Shown here: positions 5,992 to 6,794 of the stretch, piece after piece
How positions within the stretch are numbered: position 1 is the first letter of the stretch
Layout of the letters: each line of letters opens with the position of its first letter
Source: an uncultured Prevotella sp.
Lineage (GTDB): Bacteria; Bacteroidota; Bacteroidia; Bacteroidales; Bacteroidaceae
Length of the DNA stretch: 6,794 nucleotides
Direction of reading: 5' to 3'
Assembly (NCBI GenBank): GCA_946999025.1
Contig: CAMQBP010000105.1
Span: 1-6,794 of the forward strand
Translations under genes and position numbers: made by a program
The notes under the pieces: model-generated
Database searches by the model: none
What the model saw: the letters and a program-made list of their open reading frames with translations, nothing else
Told to the model about the DNA's origin: nothing

Positions 5992-6761
5992 TCAAGCTGT
6001 AGCTGTACGCTCCTTCATCCACTGCCGTATTTGATTGGTCTGTGCAAGGGTCAAGGAACCCTTGGCACTGAGGCCAACAATTGCCACGACGTACTTCTTT
6101 GAGGATGCAGAGTCTGGAGCTTCCTCAACAACGGGAACCACAGCCAATGATTGAACTGATGGATATAAAATGTGTATCTCCTTGGCCATCTCCTTGCTTA
6201 GCTGCTCGCAAGATATGTACCGCCCTAAATGTTGACGCAGCTCTTTAAGTTCGGCATCCTGCTGACGGATTATCTCCAATTTCTTCTCATGGCTGTCAAC
6301 GATGCCAACAACCCGTCCATCCTCCGAGGTATATCCACTCGACTCGGTTCCTTGAATCACCTCAAGCCTGAGAAGCTTCAGTCGCGAATGCCCATTCAAC
6401 TCTTTCTGCGCAACCTCCTTTTGCTGAGACGTGATTTCCTTGCCACAGTCACGACCTGCAGCACGCTGTCTCCATATAGATGACGGGAAATCACTTGCGT
6501 TCCATCCAAGTCAAGACTGTGATGGACAAAACTATTTATCTGGCTTTCCAACAAGCTCTGCCGCATCATGCGCACCGTCATGTAGCCTGCAGGAATCATT
6601 GTGAGCACCGCAATGGCCACTATCATCCGATGGACGAACCTGCACCGCTGGGGATCGACGAAATGCTTGCGCTTGAACCGCAACAAGAACACGCCGAAAG
6701 TAGTGGCCACAGCAATGAAAACCGTGTTAATGAAATAAAGTAACGTGAGTTCGACGAATTA
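5992..6761 (-). pseudogene. Broken DUF389-family membrane protein gene (frameshift and in-frame stop; possibly continues off the right edge)
   Basis: DUF389 proteins are membrane proteins of unknown function. The remnant covers the C-terminal half. Reading leftward from 6758 it gives a family-typical helix, LLYFINTVFIAVATTFGVFL, then FKRKHFVDPQR, a second helix with MIPAGYM, and ...GTQVISRHLYGDSVLQVVTV. Near 6443-6444 the frame breaks: adding one base (CC to CCC on the plus strand) restores ...VVTVGKEITSQQKEVAQKEL and the full tail. The tail includes a coiled stretch (EKKLEIIRQQDAELKELRQHL without its last residue) and ends RQWMKERTATA at 5992. A second lesion is a TAA (6759-6761) where family members carry an aromatic residue before the helix. 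Sequence upstream of it (6762-6794) does not convincingly match the family, so the gene either continues decayed off the window or is truncated here. Two lesions make a sequencing error less likely. Confidence 0.8.
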
Positions 6762-6794
6762 TAAGTGTCTATAAATTTGGTGATTAGCGAAATT

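Noticed and set aside
6480..6743. Plus-strand open frame of 87 codons near the right end
   Set aside because: It is the complement of the DUF389 remnant, whose opposite-strand frames match a known family.
1..6794. CRISPR arrays, insertion sequences, tRNA or rRNA genes
   Set aside because: No regularly spaced repeats, no transposase-like frames or terminal inverted repeats, and no cloverleaf or rRNA-like segments were seen.

Overview
The window looks like a chromosomal segment of a Bacteroidales bacterium, most likely a member of the Prevotellaceae. The grounds are two promoters of the Bacteroidetes type (TTG/TTTG, 20 bp, TAnnTTTG), the absence of Shine-Dalgarno sequences before the genes, a nitrite-reductase-type CcsA of Bacteroidales flavour, a DUF389 gene, and moderate-GC genes separated by AT-rich spacers. 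The genus is inference from style and was not searched.

Layout from left to right. (1) Positions 1-253, minus strand: the N-terminus of a lipoprotein with its own promoter (276-307). (2) About 730 bp of AT-rich sequence with no gene (308-1036), holding a 13-base direct repeat, small palindromes and, at 814-919, a set of mutually exclusive stem-loops ending in a T-run. (3) 1037-1654, minus strand: the C-terminal two thirds of a CcsA-type cytochrome c heme-handling protein, with its N-terminus missing. (4) 1745-5953, plus strand: an intact three-gene cluster behind a good promoter (1678-1708). It encodes a TonB-dependent outer-membrane receptor, an inner-membrane MFS permease of the RhtX/FptX (AmpG-related) type, and a HemD-like (uroporphyrinogen-III synthase fold) protein whose start codon overlaps the permease stop codon. 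(5) 5992 to about 6761, minus strand: a broken DUF389 membrane-protein gene with a one-base frameshift and an in-frame stop.

The centre of interest is the three-gene cluster. A receptor, a single-polypeptide inner-membrane permease and a cytosolic tetrapyrrole-type enzyme form a complete path from the cell exterior to the cytosol. The known precedent for the first two parts is FptA/FptX (ferripyochelin) and RhtA/RhtX (rhizobactin). The HemD-like third gene suggests, as inference, that the cargo is a tetrapyrrole (heme, a porphyrin or a precursor) or that the enzyme acts on the imported ligand. The cluster lies between two decaying minus-strand genes, so the locus has been rearranged or is under gene loss. 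The loss of ccsA function would point to reduced c-type cytochrome maturation if no second copy exists.
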